Source of the DNA: Zygnema cylindricum
Taxonomy: Eukaryota; Streptophyta; Zygnematophyceae; Zygnematales; Zygnemataceae
DNA length: 64,000 bases
Reading direction: 5' to 3'
NCBI GenBank assembly: GCA_037447655.1
Contig: JBBHKE010000636.1
Span: 1-64,000 of the forward strand
A program made the translations under genes and the position numbers. Under the pieces are notes generated by a model that saw only the letters and a list, made by a program, of their open reading frames with translations, was not told the DNA's origin and ran no database searches. Below are positions 11,986 to 22,266 of this stretch, piece after piece; within the stretch, counting starts at the first letter, position 1, and every line of letters begins with the position of its first letter.

Positions 11986-12903
11986 GACCGTTCTACCACC
12001 TATAAAAGCACTAAAGATACTTGCAATAATACGACAACGTAGTTTGGCAGTATTGGCAAATCTATGACTCTGGTCCCTAAAAGTGCCCCCATGGGGTAAA
12101 GCCGACAAACGCGAATAAAGACATTTTAGCTACAGACATTTCTGCCGATCGGGCCGGTAGAAATAAAGCGAATCGGACAAAAGACCGCTCCTTTCCAGGA
12201 AATCGAATGTCGTATCTGCACGATCTTGTCGTAAAAAAGGACACTGAATGCTCGATGGCGTAAACGAGAATTTGTTGTCTGTGGGGACGATAAGGACGGC
12301 AAATATTAGGCCACGTGGCGGAGAGTTTTGTAACAAACTCTCTCACCGTTTGTTTCCTTCTACAGTTTTACCCGTAAGCGTTGACTTTATCACATGCTAC
12401 TTAATTTTTTCGGTTTTTTGGCAAAACCGTACGGTAATATCGGGAAGCTTTCGAGGGAGGGTAATTATGCAAAGGATGCGGAAATCTTGACCGTTACATT
12501 AGAAATGCCAAAACCCGCCGAATGCGGGTGTTTCACAGTTATATAGCAACTAATGTTGTCGTGTAGTCGGGTACGGACAACGCCAACCGTACCAGGTTTT
12601 AGGAGCTAGTTTTAAATACTGTGGTGATTTCTCCAAATTTAACGATTTGTATCCCCTTCCTCACCGATCTTCGGATTGCAAGAGGGCTATTTTTTTCCGT
12701 TTTTGGTTGACATTTTGTTATTTGCCCAATCATTCCAATTGCCGAAAAGGAAAATTAGTAAACCCTTACAAAGGATCAAAATAATAGCTATTGAATACAT
12801 GTGCGAGTATTGGCATTTCGCATTATCCACACAATCAAGATTTCGTTCATTTACAATGGTTTTGCCTACATCATTCATTCGTTCCTTGCGGTTCCGTGAG
12901 CTT

Positions 12904-12911
12904 GTTCCAAA
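12904..12911. repeat. 8-bp target duplication GTTCCAAA (pair at 13482-13489)
   Basis: Identical octamers directly abut both ends of MITE copy 1. Confidence 0.85.
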
Positions 12912-13481
12912 CATAGTTCAAAAGTAGGTGACAAGACACCCATACAATATGCCTATTGTACGTAAATTTTACAATACTACCTTAAGACCCATATTGTATT
13001 GGCCGCAAAATGAAATAAAACAGTAACAGGGTTGAGTTGCACATGGTTCGAAAGAGAATTAAACGTCATGTCTAAATTTGAAAAAAAAACGGACAAAAAA
13101 ATCTTTTTCTGTGACTTTTGAGCGACTTTTTATTTAAACCGTCAGATTTGGACGATCTGACGGTCGTTGATGAAAGTAACGATCTAAGAAGATCACATGA
13201 AAAGCCCATAACACAACTTACGACAGGACTATCGTCAGATTCGTCCGCATTTTTTTTTCTGGTTTTTTTTCCCACGCAATGTCATCCTACGTCGTGTCAG
13301 TTCGCTAAAAAATTTCGTTCAGCAGCGTGCGCTGTACTATGAGCATACGTCAGATTCGTACGCTCGTACAGGGGTGTGCACAGCACACACACATACAATA
13401 TGCCTACGTTGTGCGAGTTTTGTGCCAAGCTTTGTGCGCCTACCAAAGGCCTACCATTAACACACATACTTTTGAACTATG
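12912..13481. mobile_element. hAT-like MITE, copy 1
   Basis: Terminal inverted repeats CATAGTTCAAAAGTAGG at the left and ACTTTTGAACTATG at the right. The flanking 8-bp target duplication GTTCCAAA is perfect (12904-12911 and 13482-13489). At 570 bp it is the longest of four copies in the window and has about 200 extra bases near its right end. Core words such as ATGAAAAGCCCATAACACAAC are shared with the other copies. The 8-bp duplication points to the hAT superfamily. No transposase is encoded. Confidence 0.85.
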
Positions 13482-13489
13482 GTTCCAAA

Positions 13490-14050
13490 CTACACCGTGT
13501 ATCGCTATTAGGGTAAATATTTTTTTCCCCACTTAATACATCTTTTCTCCGTACGCACTTGTCCGATTGTGTATGTGACAGTTGCGATTGAAAGGTAACA
13601 TTATCAGCTTTCTATTAGCGGTCTCAAACTGAAAATTTGACAAGTATGTAAAGATAAAAGACGTTTTAAGTGGCGAAAAAAACATTAACACTAATAGCGA
13701 TACACGGTGTAGTAAATTAATGCTCGTAACACGCGCATGGACCATGTTTTGTACTCTTGTTTATCAAAACGTCCAAGTACTTTTATACAATTCAAGACGG
13801 CGGTACGGACACATTTGTAGACACGACGAAAAAGAACACAACAATTGACAGAAAATTGAGCAAAAACTTTACGGCACGAAATCATACTTCTTGAAAAGGA
13901 CGACTAATATAGTTTTTGAACTTCCAGCATTTTATAATCGGACGGTCAAGAACGAAGGATAGACGGCAAAAGACTCATTACTGCAGGTGGCGGCTTTATC
14001 TATATTCATTGACACGATCGAGCTGCCAAAATTTGACGGTCAAAAACAAT
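13490..14050. other. Intergenic DNA, nothing recognised
   Basis: No coding signal, RNA gene or repeat with clear structure was seen. Confidence 0.4.
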
Positions 14051-14063
14051 TGCCGAGGGGGTA

Positions 14064-14307
14064 ATTTGAAAGTTACCTGATCGTTGACGTCGCTCGAGGG
14101 ACAAAGTTACCTGATTGCTGACGCCGATCGAGGGACAAAGTTACCCGATTGCTGACGTCGCTCGAGGGACAAAGTTACCCGATTGCTAACGTCGGCCGAG
14201 GAACAAAGTTACCCAATTGCCGACGTCGCCTGAGGGACAAAGTTACCCGATTGCTGACATCGCCCGAAGGACAAAGCTACTTGATTGCTGACGTCAACCG
14301 AGGGACA
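14064..14307. repeat. 34-bp minisatellite, about seven units
   Basis: The GGGACAAAGTTACC core starts at 14098, 14132, 14166, 14200, 14234, 14268 and 14302 (last unit partial), an exact 34-bp spacing with point changes only. Units also contain TTGCTGACGTCG and CTCGAG/CGATCG-type palindromic words. Confidence 0.9.
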
Positions 14308-14309
14308 TG

Positions 14310-15235
14310 ACAGAAACCCATCATCGGTTGATAAAGATTGTGGAAAGCTTGGGGGATCATTAGACAGGTAAAGGATATTGCTAAAATCCTCTACCGTAAT
14401 GTCAATGGCTGCTAATTTGACTTCACTTTACTTTCTGATGCAAACATATTTCGTACTCGTGGCATTCGATCGCACGTAAAAGAACGAAAAAAAAGAGATA
14501 AACATAACGAATGAAAGCGTTAGAGAAGACAAGATAAGAGCGTGGTACGGTAGAATTTATGTGTGCTGAAATGCCAATTTTTTTTGCGACCTCAAAGTGA
14601 TTGGTTTACGAGTGTATCAAAGTGCACAGAAAAAAAAATGGGCTTTGCCATTGGCGAAATAAAAAGTTGCGCGGAAAATGAAAAATGTATCGGCATGTAT
14701 AATACATCTGGTTTTCAGGCAACACGTGGGACAAGAGGAGACAATGTACAATTCTTTTGCGAACAAATCATAAAAAACGAAAAAATGGTTGGAGGAACAC
14801 TAAGCGCTGGGCCAATACAGTACTGCACTAAGCTACATTCGTCGACACTTAAAGCTACTACATACGAGATGCGATATAAGACACACATACGACATACTAC
14901 GACCATATAACCTCCTGATTTTAGTTCATTGGGCATGTGAGTTAGGGTCCATCACATGGTAAACACAATTTTGATGTCATCCGTGTCCATCTTCAAGAGA
15001 GCTGATCAAGACGCGGAAAACATCGTCCTTGAATGGCCCCACCCTTTCCGATTATTGGCTTAGTTTACACAATGCTTACATAATTGTACATTAGTGTACA
15101 TTATTGCACATTATTATATTTATTATAATGCTTACATTATTGTGCATGCATTATTGATGCCAGAAATTACCTAAGTTTTGCTGATCGGTGTATGTGGGTT
15201 TTGCCATTAAGAATATTAGGCTTTGCCTTTCAGAC
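14310..15235. other. Intergenic DNA, nothing recognised
   Basis: A short open frame at 14563-14910 has no recognisable domain. TTATTGTACATTA-type words recur near 15080-15150. No gene is supported. Confidence 0.35.
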
Positions 15236-15239
15236 AAAA

Positions 15240-15445
15240 ATAGGGGGAGGGCAGGAGTTGGTGGGAAGAAAGGGGAAAGAGGGGAAGGGGGAGAGGGGAG
15301 GGTGAAGACGAGAGGGATGAGCAGAAAGGGGGGAAAGGGGAGGGAAGAGATACAAGATGGGAGCGAGGTGAGCGGGAGATGAGGAGAGAGGGAGAGACAG
15401 AGGGAGTGAGGGGAAGAGGGGGAGAGGGGGAGAGGGGAAGAGGGA
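15240..15445. repeat. Polypurine tract (GGGGAGAGGG-rich)
   Basis: About 200 bp of plus-strand purine, mostly GGGGAGAG/GGGAAAG variants with few pyrimidines. Confidence 0.85.
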
Positions 15446-15911
15446 ACCAAAGGTCTTTAATTCAATAACTTGAATAGAAATAATAATAACAGTCTATTTG
15501 ATAACGTTGACGTATTTATTTATTTCGTATTAGGTTCGTACAATGCGAATTTTATGTAGGAACAATGCTAGACGCAAACAAAAGGGAGTGCATCGATCGA
15601 TATCTATTAGCGATCCAAGTACATCCACAGCCATGTAATTTCCGATGCACATGTATTTTCCGATGCACAGTCATATGTTTGATAACAGTTCGCCGCAACA
15701 TGTGACACCCAAACTGTTTAGATTAACGAACGCGATTGAATAGACACGTGTGGTATCGTTTTATACATGTTTATACATTTTGCTTCAGATGTAGTTGTTC
15801 AAATCGTGCGATTGAATCGTGGATAAAATGCGGTTTCAACAGCTATACCTTCAAACCATAGTTGTTCAAATAGCGTGATTTTTTCATGTTTTCCAATTTC
15901 TACGTATTATG

Positions 15912-16957
15912 TGTAATTATGTGACCTCCATTCGTCTATAGAATGTCCAGCTTATATGAAGCCTCTATGATAATATTTGCTCTTTTGACTTTGGCAATAA
16001 ATAAGTGCCATCTTAGCACGTAAAAACTCCAACCGACTACACCTCTGTGTAGACCGAACTCCCCTAAGTCCGCAGCAAAAAGAAATCACTGAAATTGCTC
16101 ATCCGAGCATTAAGTTATGGCTGACCAAAAATGGCCATATATATATAGATGCTCTCTGGGAGAGAAATTACGGGAGAGGCAGAAACCCAAAATTATCTAA
16201 GTCATAAACTCCCTCTCTAAGCCTATTACTAATGTACCTAGCCAATCGAAAGACTGTAAGGTAGAAGAAGGTACATGTAAGAAGTTACATGTACTGCTGT
16301 ACTTCTTGTACGACCATAGTACGCCATGGCTGCTCCGCTGACGTGTGTCAGTTCCTGAGTCGTAGTTGCTCCCTCTGTGATATCCGTTGTCCAATCATAC
16401 CTTACCACGTGTCACCCTCCGACATCTGCTTCGCAAACAACCAAAAGTCCATTATTCTCCACTGACTCATTTGTCATCCGTTCGATCTCATCCGAACTTT
16501 TGATTTTGTCCGTCAAAATTAAATGTTGTTTCGTATATTCCGTGGGGTCTGGATTTTGTGCGGACCGGTACGTTTCCATGTTCAATTTGTCCCGTAGTTA
16601 GTTAAATGGAATATGCCGGCTTTGTAATGTTTAAGTATTAATCGTACCCAATATACTTTAACAATCTTCAATACCCCACGGCCGAGGGTCTGCCGTACGG
16701 TTTCTATCCTAGAGGATCACAGGAGGTCACAGGATCAAACCTTGTTCCTGCCCATCTTTCTTTTACAACAAGTGGGTATTCTGCTCCTATCTGTCAGTCT
16801 CCTTCTCTGCATAGGGCAGCCATGGCTTCCTGCTAGTTCTCCTTCTCTTCATAGGCCAGCCATGGCTTCCTACTAGTCCTCAGTGACTACGACAGGTTTA
16901 AGGGCTGCAGTAAGACCACGAGCATAAGATCAAGAGTATAAAATACCTTTTTCAACA
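15912..16957 (-). repeat. Copia element A, 3' LTR
   Basis: The plus strand begins TGTAATT and ends CAACA, i.e. TGTTG...TTACA on the element's strand. It is directly followed by the complement of a polypurine tract (CTCCCCTCATTTT, 16958-16970) and then RNase H coding DNA. It contains the paired R/U5 hairpins (CTACACCTCTGTGTAG at 16037-16052). Length 1,046 bp, in line with the solo LTRs of this family (1,006 and 1,159 bp). Confidence 0.75.
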
Positions 16958-17510
16958 CTCCCCTCATTTTCTAGTCTATCTTTTGTTCCAATCCACACTT
17001 CTCCCTACAAAATATCAATTTAGGAGAATGACCCGGCTTAGTCATCATATTAGCTACCTTTTCTCCATCTGGTGTATATTCCAAACTAATTATTTTATTC
17101 TCAACCTTCTCTCTAACAAAGCTCCAACGAATATCAATGTGCTTTGCTTTAAAGTGATGCTTAAGATTTGATGCAATTGTAATCGAAGTTAGATTGTCAC
17201 AAAATATCTTTTGCACTCCAATCTTCATATATCCCAATTTTTCAAGCAAAGATTCCACCCACATTAATTCTTTCATAGTCGAATAAGAGGCCATATACTC
17301 AGCCTCCATGGTGGACTGAGCAATCACCTTTTGTTGCTTGCTGCTCCAACATCAAGCCCCATTCCCAACATATAACACATACCCATGAGAACACCTCCTC
17401 ATTGGAGCATCCCCATAACCGGCATCACTCCAAGTGGTGATGTTAGTGTTTACCCCTTTGAAATGCAACCATAGATCTCTCGTTCTTATCAATTACCGCA
17501 TGACCCTTTT
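16958..17510 (-). pseudogene. Copia element A, polyprotein C-terminus (RNase H)
   Basis: The frame 17327-16971 encodes the Copia RNase H end: STMEAEYMA, the CDN motif as FCDNLTSI, KHHFKAKHIDIR, and a terminal stop just before the polypurine tract. Bases 17328-17510 continue upstream in broken frames. The reading then stops at the Gypsy insertion and resumes at 22267. The usual ENRADIFTK-like element end appears as GEKVANMMTKP. Confidence 0.8.
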
Positions 17511-17515
17511 GGCGG
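17511..17515. repeat. 5-bp target duplication GGCGG of the Gypsy insertion (pair 22262-22266)
   Basis: GGCGG directly precedes the left LTR (TGTAAC...) and directly follows the right LTR (...TTTTACA). Removing the insert rejoins ACCCTTTTGG to GCTTCCCAAT. The same junction occurs uninterrupted at about 25301-25325 in Copia element B. Confidence 0.9.
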
Positions 17516-17999
17516 TGTAACAGGGTTACAGAATTGGGTACTTAGTAGCTAGGGCTAGGCTGCTATAGTTGCGATTTCAGAGCAGCGCAGTTGCGATGCT
17601 AGAGCAGCGCAGCTGCGATTCTAGACCAGCGCAGCATAGCAACTTAGCGGCGCAGCGGCGTAGCAGCGCAGCATAGCAACGCCACAATTGTGTAGATTGA
17701 ACTGTATAGTTCTGGAAGGAAGTTTGGATAGATCTTGGATTGGCCGCGAAGGTCCACGTGTACAGCTGTATAGTACTAAGTTGACTAGCAGTTAGCTAAT
17801 TAAATAGGCAAGTAGACCCAGTGTATGGCAGACCTTAAGTAGACTTACGCAGCTAGCGCAACCTTGTACTCTCTTTTCAAGTAATAAAGCCCAACCTTGT
17901 CTGTGAATTCTGTGTGCTCCTGCTGTTGCTACGGGGAGATCCTTGGTGTTTTCCGCTGTGCACTGTGACGTGTTGTGGGGTATTGTCGCCTCTTTTACA
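17516..17999 (+). repeat. Gypsy left LTR
   Basis: TGTAAC...TTTTACA, 484 bp, with GCAGCGCAGC-type internal repeats and an AATAAA signal near 17882 (GTAATAAAGCCC). Confidence 0.85.
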
Positions 18000-18000
18000 T

Positions 18001-18013
18001 TGGTATCGGAGCC
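18001..18013 (+). promoter_or_regulatory. Gypsy primer-binding site (3' end of initiator tRNA-Met)
   Basis: TGGTATCGGAGCC lies one base after the LTR. It matches the complement of the plant initiator tRNA-Met 3' end (TGGTATCAGAGCC) with one mismatch. Confidence 0.85.
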
Positions 18014-18033
18014 GTTACCCGTGACTCGACAGC

Positions 18034-19329
18034 ATGGATGGACACGGTGTATCCACTACAGAAATGTTGGCGCAAGTTCTCAGGGAGTTGGATAGTGTGA
18101 GATTACAGAATGCGCAGCTGAGTAATACCGTCACTGCCTTGGAGACGCGCCTAGGCGAGCGACCTCATGGAGGTGTCGAGAGAGACTCCCGGAGATCGAA
18201 ATTACGACTTCCCGACGAGTTTGACCCTGCTAGACACAAGAACCTTGACTCATGGCTATTCTCCGTGGCGAACTATCTCGAGAGTTTTCCTAGCCTATCA
18301 GATCGTGAGAAGATTCACTACGCGGGTGGTCTTCTTAAAGGGGCAGCGGGGGCTTGGTGGAGAACATTGGTGGAGGACGATGAAATACCGAACGTCTGGG
18401 CGCTCTTCGTTCAACTCCTCCGCGACACTTGGCAGCTTGTCAACACGGTGAAGGCGGCGAGAGATAAGATCGCAGTATTGAAACAACGAACTTCAGTGAT
18501 GGAGTTTACGCATAGGTTCTTGGAGTGCAAGGTTCAAATACCTACGATGACGGAGGATGAAGCCGTGGATCGTTACGTGAAGGGGCTTAAGTCGTCTATT
18601 CGTAGAGATGTGGAACAATGGCTTGCTCGTGAAAGCACAACTCCTCCTCTCTCAGCAATCATCCAGTTTGCGGAGCGGACCGATTCGGTCGACTTTAATC
18701 TCCGGAGACCTTATCACTACGGGTCGAGCAGTAGCGGAGGAAACCGACGAGACGAAGGTCCAACCCCCATGGAGCTTGGCGCAATTAATGAGGATAAGGA
18801 AGCGGTCAACGTCCTGCGGAAAAAGAAGAAAACCGCCAAGACCAAGACCAATGACTTGTCCCCCGAGGAAATCCAACGGAGGAGGCAAAATGGCCTATGC
18901 TTCCAATGTGGTTCTCCAGATCATATGGCTCGAGAGTGTCCAAAACGGAAAGTCCCCAAAAAAGGAAAACTTACCGTTATGAGGTTAGCCGGAGAAGGAG
19001 GAGACCCTTTGATATTTCGGGGTCAAATAGGAGTGAGTGCAGCTGACTTCATGGTGGACTCCGGAGCGTCGGGGAACTTCATTAACGAGGCGACGGTAAA
19101 AAGGTTGAAACTTCCTCTTGTGGTACTAAATAATCCCCAGTCGGTACAATTGGCCGACGGCAGTTCCTTATCCATCACCCATCGTACCCCGAGATTACGC
19201 GTCGGCATGGGGAAATTCCGATGGTACGACACACTTCATGTATTACCTCTTGGGGACCATGAGGTAATATTAGGAAGCCGTGGCTGCAAAAATGGAATCC
19301 GACGATTGATTGGAGAAGTGGCGCCATGA
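18034..19329 (+). CDS. Gypsy Gag and protease
   Basis: 431 codons from the ATG just after the primer site. Residues 1-45 form a short coiled coil. Residues 60-210 are the Gag capsid-like retrotransposon domain ([14 protein letters not shown]). At about 290-303 there is a CCHC zinc knuckle ([15 protein letters not shown]). At about 340 the aspartic protease motif DSGASGNFI is intact. Near 19272 the expected Gypsy linker between protease and RT (LGKPW type) changes frame by a missing base, so the last 18 or so residues are shifted and the ORF ends at 19329. Gag and Pol were most likely one polyprotein before this break. Confidence 0.9.
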   Translation: MDGHGVSTTEMLAQVLRELDSVRLQNAQLSNTVTALETRLGERPHGGVERDSRRSKLRLPDEFDPARHKNLDSWLFSVANYLESFPSLSDREKIHYAGGLLKGAAGAWWRTLVEDDEIPNVWALFVQLLRDTWQLVNTVKAARDKIAVLKQRTSVMEFTHRFLECKVQIPTMTEDEAVDRYVKGLKSSIRRDVEQWLARESTTPPLSAIIQFAERTDSVDFNLRRPYHYGSSSSGGNRRDEGPTPMELGAINEDKEAVNVLRKKKKTAKTKTNDLSPEEIQRRRQNGLCFQCGSPDHMARECPKRKVPKKGKLTVMRLAGEGGDPLIFRGQIGVSAADFMVDSGASGNFINEATVKRLKLPLVVLNNPQSVQLADGSSLSITHRTPRLRVGMGKFRWYDTLHVLPLGDHEVILGSRGCKNGIRRLIGEVAP

Positions 19330-20828
19330 GAGTGAAGAAAGGTGAAGAAGAGTTTGAGGTAACACCGGGAACGGCTGGCAAGGGAACGAAAGAGGGACGC
19401 CTGCTTTCGGCCTTACAGCTTAAGAGGGCACTCAAGAAAGGGGAAACGATTTATATGGCGGTCGTCCAGCCAATGGAGGAGGCGAAGGAGGAGATCCCGG
19501 AAGAATGGAAAAAGAAGGACCCCGACTTCGACTCCAAAGAAAGTGACGACATTGGAAAGACTTCCGAAGAGGCCCCGGAAGTCGTGGCAAAACTTCTCGA
19601 GGAGTACGCAGATGTATTTCCCCCGAAGCTCCCCGAAGGATTACCTCCGAAGCGCGAAGTGGACCATAAAATAGAGCTTGTTCCTGGAGCGGTACCTCCG
19701 GCTAATCGGATGTACAAGATGAGCTACACCGAGTTGGACGAATTGAAAAAGCAACTCGCGGAGTTGGTCGAAGCCGGAGCAATCGAACCAAGCAAGTCAC
19801 CGTATGGAGCCCCCGTTCTCTTTGTGAACAAGAAAGATGGAGGTTTCCGTATGTGTGTAGACTACCGAGCGCTGAACAAGTTAACGGTGAAGAATGCGTA
19901 CCCCCTACCGAGGATAGACGAATTGTTGGATCGACTTCGAGGTGCCAAATATTTTTCGAAAATAGACTTGCGGAGCGGTTACCACCAGATCAGAATTGCC
20001 GAGGAGGATGTGGAAAAGACAGCGTTCAGAACTCGATACGGTCATTTCCAGTTTCGGGTAATGCCGTTCGGGTTGACTAACGCACCGGCGACCTTTATGC
20101 ATTTAATGAATTCCATCTTTCGGCAATATCTGGACGCGTTTGTGATCGTCTTCTTAGATGACATATTGGTGTATAGCCGAACGCAGGAGGAGCATATGGA
20201 GCACTTACGGACGGTCCTCCAAGTCCTTCGGGAGCATAAGTTATACGCAAAAAGAAGTAAATGTGACTTCTTTAAGGAGAAGATTGACTTTTTAGGCCAT
20301 GTGGTGAGCCGGGACGGGATCGCAGTGGATCCAAACAAGACTAGGGCAGTTAAGGAGTGGCCGCAGCCTGCGAATATTACGGAGTTACGAAGCTTTCTCG
20401 GACTATGCTCCTATTATCGACGTTTTGTCGAAGGTTTCGCAAAAATCGCTGCACTGCTCACGGAATTGCTCAAGAACGATGCGCCCTATGATTGGAAAGC
20501 GGCGCAAGGAACGACCTTTAACACACTAAAGGAGCGGTTGGTTACCGCCCCTGTGCTAGCTGTTCCCGATCCGGACTTACCTTGGACGATAATCACTGAC
20601 GCTAGCGATATGGCTATTGGAGCGATCCTTATGCAAGATCAAGGAAAAGGCCTTCAACCCATCGCCTACGACAGTCGCAAACTAAAGGCAGCAGAGTTAA
20701 ACTGGGCTACCCATGAGAAGGAAACAATAGCTATTATCAATGCGCTGGAGGTTTGGAAGTGTTACGTTCAGGGAAAACGGATCTCGGTTATCATGGATCA
20801 CCACGCGTTACAATATCTCCAAACCTAG
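19326..20828 (+). pseudogene. Gypsy reverse transcriptase-RNase H, truncated
   Basis: The frame continues the protease-RT linker in the shifted phase. The RT core is complete: [40 protein letters not shown], and the catalytic [10 protein letters not shown]. RNase H begins at [13 protein letters not shown] and continues with [14 protein letters not shown] at 20826-20828 interrupts it, after which the same frame runs to 20973 with WMTFLQTFGSELVIEYKPG and ADALSRRPD. No integrase follows. The element cannot move on its own with this copy. Confidence 0.9.
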
Positions 20829-21025
20829 TCGAAGTTGTCCAAGAAACAAGTGCGCTGGATGACGTTCTTGCAAACCTTCGGTTCGGAACTTGTTATTGAA
20901 TATAAACCGGGCAAAACGAACCCGGCGGATGCGCTGTCAAGACGACCTGACGTCGCTGCGCCGGCAGCGGAGTAACGACCGCAAGCACCGCAGCAGGGGA
21001 ACGCAGACTCTGTGAAAGAGAATAG

Positions 21026-21823
21026 AGCGCGGCGTAGCCGTTAGCTCTAACCAGTCTGTCGTAGAAGTCCGTTAGGAGATATAGGGTTTCATTACTATTT
21101 AAACTATTGTAATGTACTAGATTCATTTAACTGAAACTCTTAACGCCACGCATAGATACAGTTCTATAAATTACGAAGTACTGTACTTGTTTGAAATGGA
21201 TATCGCGCATTTTGTTTCGAGAGCGAAACAAATATCGCGCAAGTATTTATTACGGCCGAGATTGAATTTCACGTCAAATCTAACGGCGCACATCATCGCC
21301 GAAATCCCGGAATGGTCATTTTGGCATTTAGTGACGTGGCATGACCTAGCGCCACGTGGGAAGACATCATTCGGTCGCGGGAATTCCGAGGAACGTACGG
21401 ACGAGTGGAAAGTGGACACGCGTCCACTTAATGGTCTTGTCGTACAGAGGCCGTACAGAAAGTACATCGGCAGTAGTACTTTCTTGTACTATACAGTTTT
21501 TTGATTGGTTCGTACAGGCAGTAGATAGGAGCTGTGAGAGGGAAGTAGGAAAAACTAGGACTTAGGAAAATTTAGGTAGATAGTCCTCTCTCTGAGAGTT
21601 TGTATAAATTGGCATCTTTGCCACCCTATAACTTATCGCCTGGTTGGCCTTTTTCAGTGATTCTTTTTTCTACGGACTCAGGGGAGTCCAGGCTACACAG
21701 GGGTGCAGTCAAATTGTCAGTTTGCCTTCTTGGACAGCAGTGGTTGTGGCTTAAAGTGGGTTAGTTAAATACTATCTAGAGGCTTCCTGTATTCTGTGGT
21801 CCGATGGAGGACACAGAATTGCA
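21026..21823 (+). repeat. Truncated Copia LTR inside the Gypsy element
   Basis: Collinear with solo LTR D from about its base 245 (GAGCGCGGCGTAGCCGTTAG) to its end (ATGGAGGACACAGAATTGCA). It has the TATA-like TTTGTATAAATT at about 21599 and the hairpin CTACACAGGGGTGCAG. Its first ~245 bp are deleted together with Gypsy sequence. Its right end abuts GCGAT of the Gypsy LTR. Confidence 0.85.
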
Positions 21824-22261
21824 GCGATTTCAGAGCAGCGCAGTTGCGATGCCAGAGCAGCGCAGCTGCGATTCTAGACCAGCGTAGCATAGCAGCATAG
21901 CAACTTAGCGGCGCAGCGGCGTAGCAGCGCAGCATAGCAACGCCGCAATGGTGTAGATTGAACTGTATAGTTATGGAAGGAAGTTTGGATAGATCTTGGA
22001 TTGGCCGCGAAGGTCCACGTGTACAGCTGTATAGTACTAAGTTGACTAGCAGTTAGCTAATTTAAATAGGCAAGTAGACCCAGTGAATGGTAGACCTGAA
22101 GTAGACTTACGCAGCTAGCGCAACCTTGTACTCTCTTTTCTAGTAATAAAGCCCAACCTTGTCTGTGAATTCTGTGTGCTCCTGCTGTTGCTACGGGGAG
22201 ATCCTTGGTGTTTTCCGCTGTGCACTGTGACGTGTTGTGGGGTATTGTCGCCTCTTTTACA
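21824..22261 (+). repeat. Gypsy right LTR, missing the first 55 bp
   Basis: Begins at GCGATTTCAG, which corresponds to 17571 in the left LTR, and ends TTTTACA before the target duplication. Confidence 0.85.
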
Positions 22262-22266
22262 GGCGG

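Larger units (their letters stand above)
17516..22261 (+). mobile_element. Ty3/Gypsy LTR retrotransposon, internally deleted
   Basis: The left LTR is 17516-17999, the primer site follows, then gag-protease, RT and RNase H, and a partial right LTR at 21824-22261. Integrase is absent. In its place lies a 5'-truncated Copia LTR (21026-21823) whose right end abuts the right Gypsy LTR, itself missing its first 55 bp. One deletion running from the Gypsy pol through the start of an inserted Copia LTR explains most of this. The LTR copies differ by about a dozen substitutions plus one 8-nt indel by eye, so the insertion is fairly recent. It interrupts Copia element A. Confidence 0.9.

Noticed and set aside
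14064-14307. CRISPR-like array
   Set aside because: The 34-bp units are contiguous with no unique spacers, and the genome is eukaryotic.
21026-21823. A complete solo Copia LTR within the Gypsy element
   Set aside because: Its first ~245 bp and left target duplication are missing, so it is called a truncated LTR.
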